From positions 1 through 64,000 of the forward strand of contig NZ_BHVX01000007.1 in NCBI RefSeq assembly GCF_003851545.1: 64,000 nt of DNA, in the 5' to 3' direction. The notes below the pieces were generated by a model that was given only the letters and a program-made list of their open reading frames with translations, was not told the DNA's origin and made no database searches. The position numbers were made by a program, and so were the translations under genes. The DNA is from Ralstonia sp. SET104. Lineage in GTDB: Bacteria; Pseudomonadota; Gammaproteobacteria; Burkholderiales; Burkholderiaceae. Positions 63,480 through 64,000 of the stretch are shown here, one piece after another (the stretch's first letter is position 1; each line of letters opens with the position of its first letter).

Positions 63480-64000
63480 TCAGGCGTTGCGCGACAAGGC
63501 CAGACGCAGCAGGTCCGCCACGGTGTTCACGTTGAGCTTTTCCATGATGTTGGCGCGGTGCGCTTCCACCGTCTTGATGGAAATGCCCAGATCGTCAGCA
63601 ATCTGCTTGTTCAGGCGGCCCGCGACGATGCGCTCCAGGACTTGCTGCTCGCGCGTGGTCAGGCGGCCGAGCAGATCCTTGGCGGCCTTTTGCTCGCGGG
63701 CGACCGAGTCTTCGCTGCGGGCCTTGCTGAGCATGCGCTCAACCAGCTCGCGCAGTTCGGATTCGTCGAACGGCTTTTCGATGAAATCCACCGCGCCTTT
63801 CTTCATGGTCGACACCGCCATCGGCACGTCGCCATGGCCGGTGACGAAGACGATGGGCATGCGGCTGTTTTCGGCCACCAGGCGGTCTTGCAGCTCGGGG
63901 CCGCTCATGCCTTGCATGCGCACATCGAGGATCAGGCAGCCGACGCCTTCGCCGCGCTTGTCGTCAACCAGGAATTCTTCGGCGCTGCGATAGGTGCGCA
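63480..64000 (-). CDS. FixJ/NarL-type response regulator (5' end outside window)
   Basis: The visible part has a receiver-domain half (phospho-acceptor aspartate in CLILDVRM, then the lysine in FIEKPFDESELR) and a complete C-terminal LuxR HTH (LTTREQQVLERIVAGRLNKQ, KTVEAHRANIMEKL). The protein begins beyond base 64000, so the N-terminal part of the receiver is missing here. The signature resembles FixJ-type two-component regulators; the partner kinase is expected upstream on the minus strand, beyond the window. Confidence 0.93.
   Translation of the reverse strand, partial: RTYRSAEEFLVDDKRGEGVGCLILDVRMQGMSGPELQDRLVAENSRMPIVFVTGHGDVPMAVSTMKKGAVDFIEKPFDESELRELVERMLSKARSEDSVAREQKAAKDLLGRLTTREQQVLERIVAGRLNKQIADDLGISIKTVEAHRANIMEKLNVNTVADLLRLALSRNA

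Overview
The window is a 64-kb stretch of GC-rich proteobacterial chromosome. Gene content and order point to a beta-proteobacterium of the Burkholderiaceae, most likely Ralstonia: ppk/ppx back to back, infC-rpmI-rplT-pheS-pheT-ihfA-merR, relA next to a tRNA-Val and thrS, folD-prlC-xthA, a complete homoprotocatechuate (hpa) meta-cleavage operon and an acdS/acdR pair. The assignment to genus is inference from gene content; no rRNA gene is present to confirm it. I see no insertion sequence, prophage, integrase or CRISPR array, so this is ordinary core and shell chromosome.

Layout. 0-5.6 kb: polyphosphate genes ppk1 (-) and ppx (+) with Pho-box-like repeats between them, an OlsB-type acyltransferase, sixA and tRNA-Pro(TGG). 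5.7-8.3 kb: a hydrogen-sulfide/persulfide module (BigR repressor, TauE-type exporter, Blh persulfide dioxygenase). 8.6-11.4 kb: a MerR regulator divergent from an Old-Yellow-Enzyme-type oxidoreductase, then an aldo/keto reductase. 11.9-15.7 kb: ACC deaminase acdS with its Lrp-type regulator acdR, then an unusual cysteine desulfurase fused to a DUF442 sulfurtransferase domain, divergent from a regulator resembling the cysteine sensor DecR/CyuR across a clean palindrome. 16-24 kb: tRNA-Arg, small proline-rich and membrane proteins, a GlcD-like FAD oxidase, wrbA, YihY, and the methionine enzyme MetY. 24-34 kb: a lysophospholipid transporter-acyltransferase fusion, FKBP, aroC, ETF-QO, and scoAB-bdh ketone-body genes with a PAS-LuxR regulator. 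34-45.5 kb: information processing (relA, tRNA-Val, thrS, infC, rpmI, rplT, pheST, ihfA, merR, tRNA-Pro(GGG)). 45.7-52.7 kb: a degenerate SnoaL-like gene, an AraC/CMD pair, aldose epimerase, dinB, an amino acid permease and DUF1488. 52.9-59.3 kb: hpaG1-G2-E-D-F-H-I with hpaR. 59.4-64 kb: xthA, prlC, folD and the start of a FixJ-type response regulator cut by the window edge.

How the genes work together. Two local themes stand out. The first is reactive sulfur and cysteine handling: BigR/Blh/TauE oxidises and exports sulfide-derived species, and 6 kb away the desulfurase-DUF442 fusion under a DecR-like regulator would release persulfide sulfur from cysteine. In several relatives the DUF442 domain sits on Blh itself; here Blh lacks it and the desulfurase carries it. 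The second is aromatic and carbon catabolism: the hpa operon converts homoprotocatechuate to pyruvate and succinic semialdehyde, while scoAB-bdh and ETF-QO handle acetoacetate/3-hydroxybutyrate and acyl-CoA electrons. Many long open frames on the opposite strand of real genes are GC-driven shadows and were left out.
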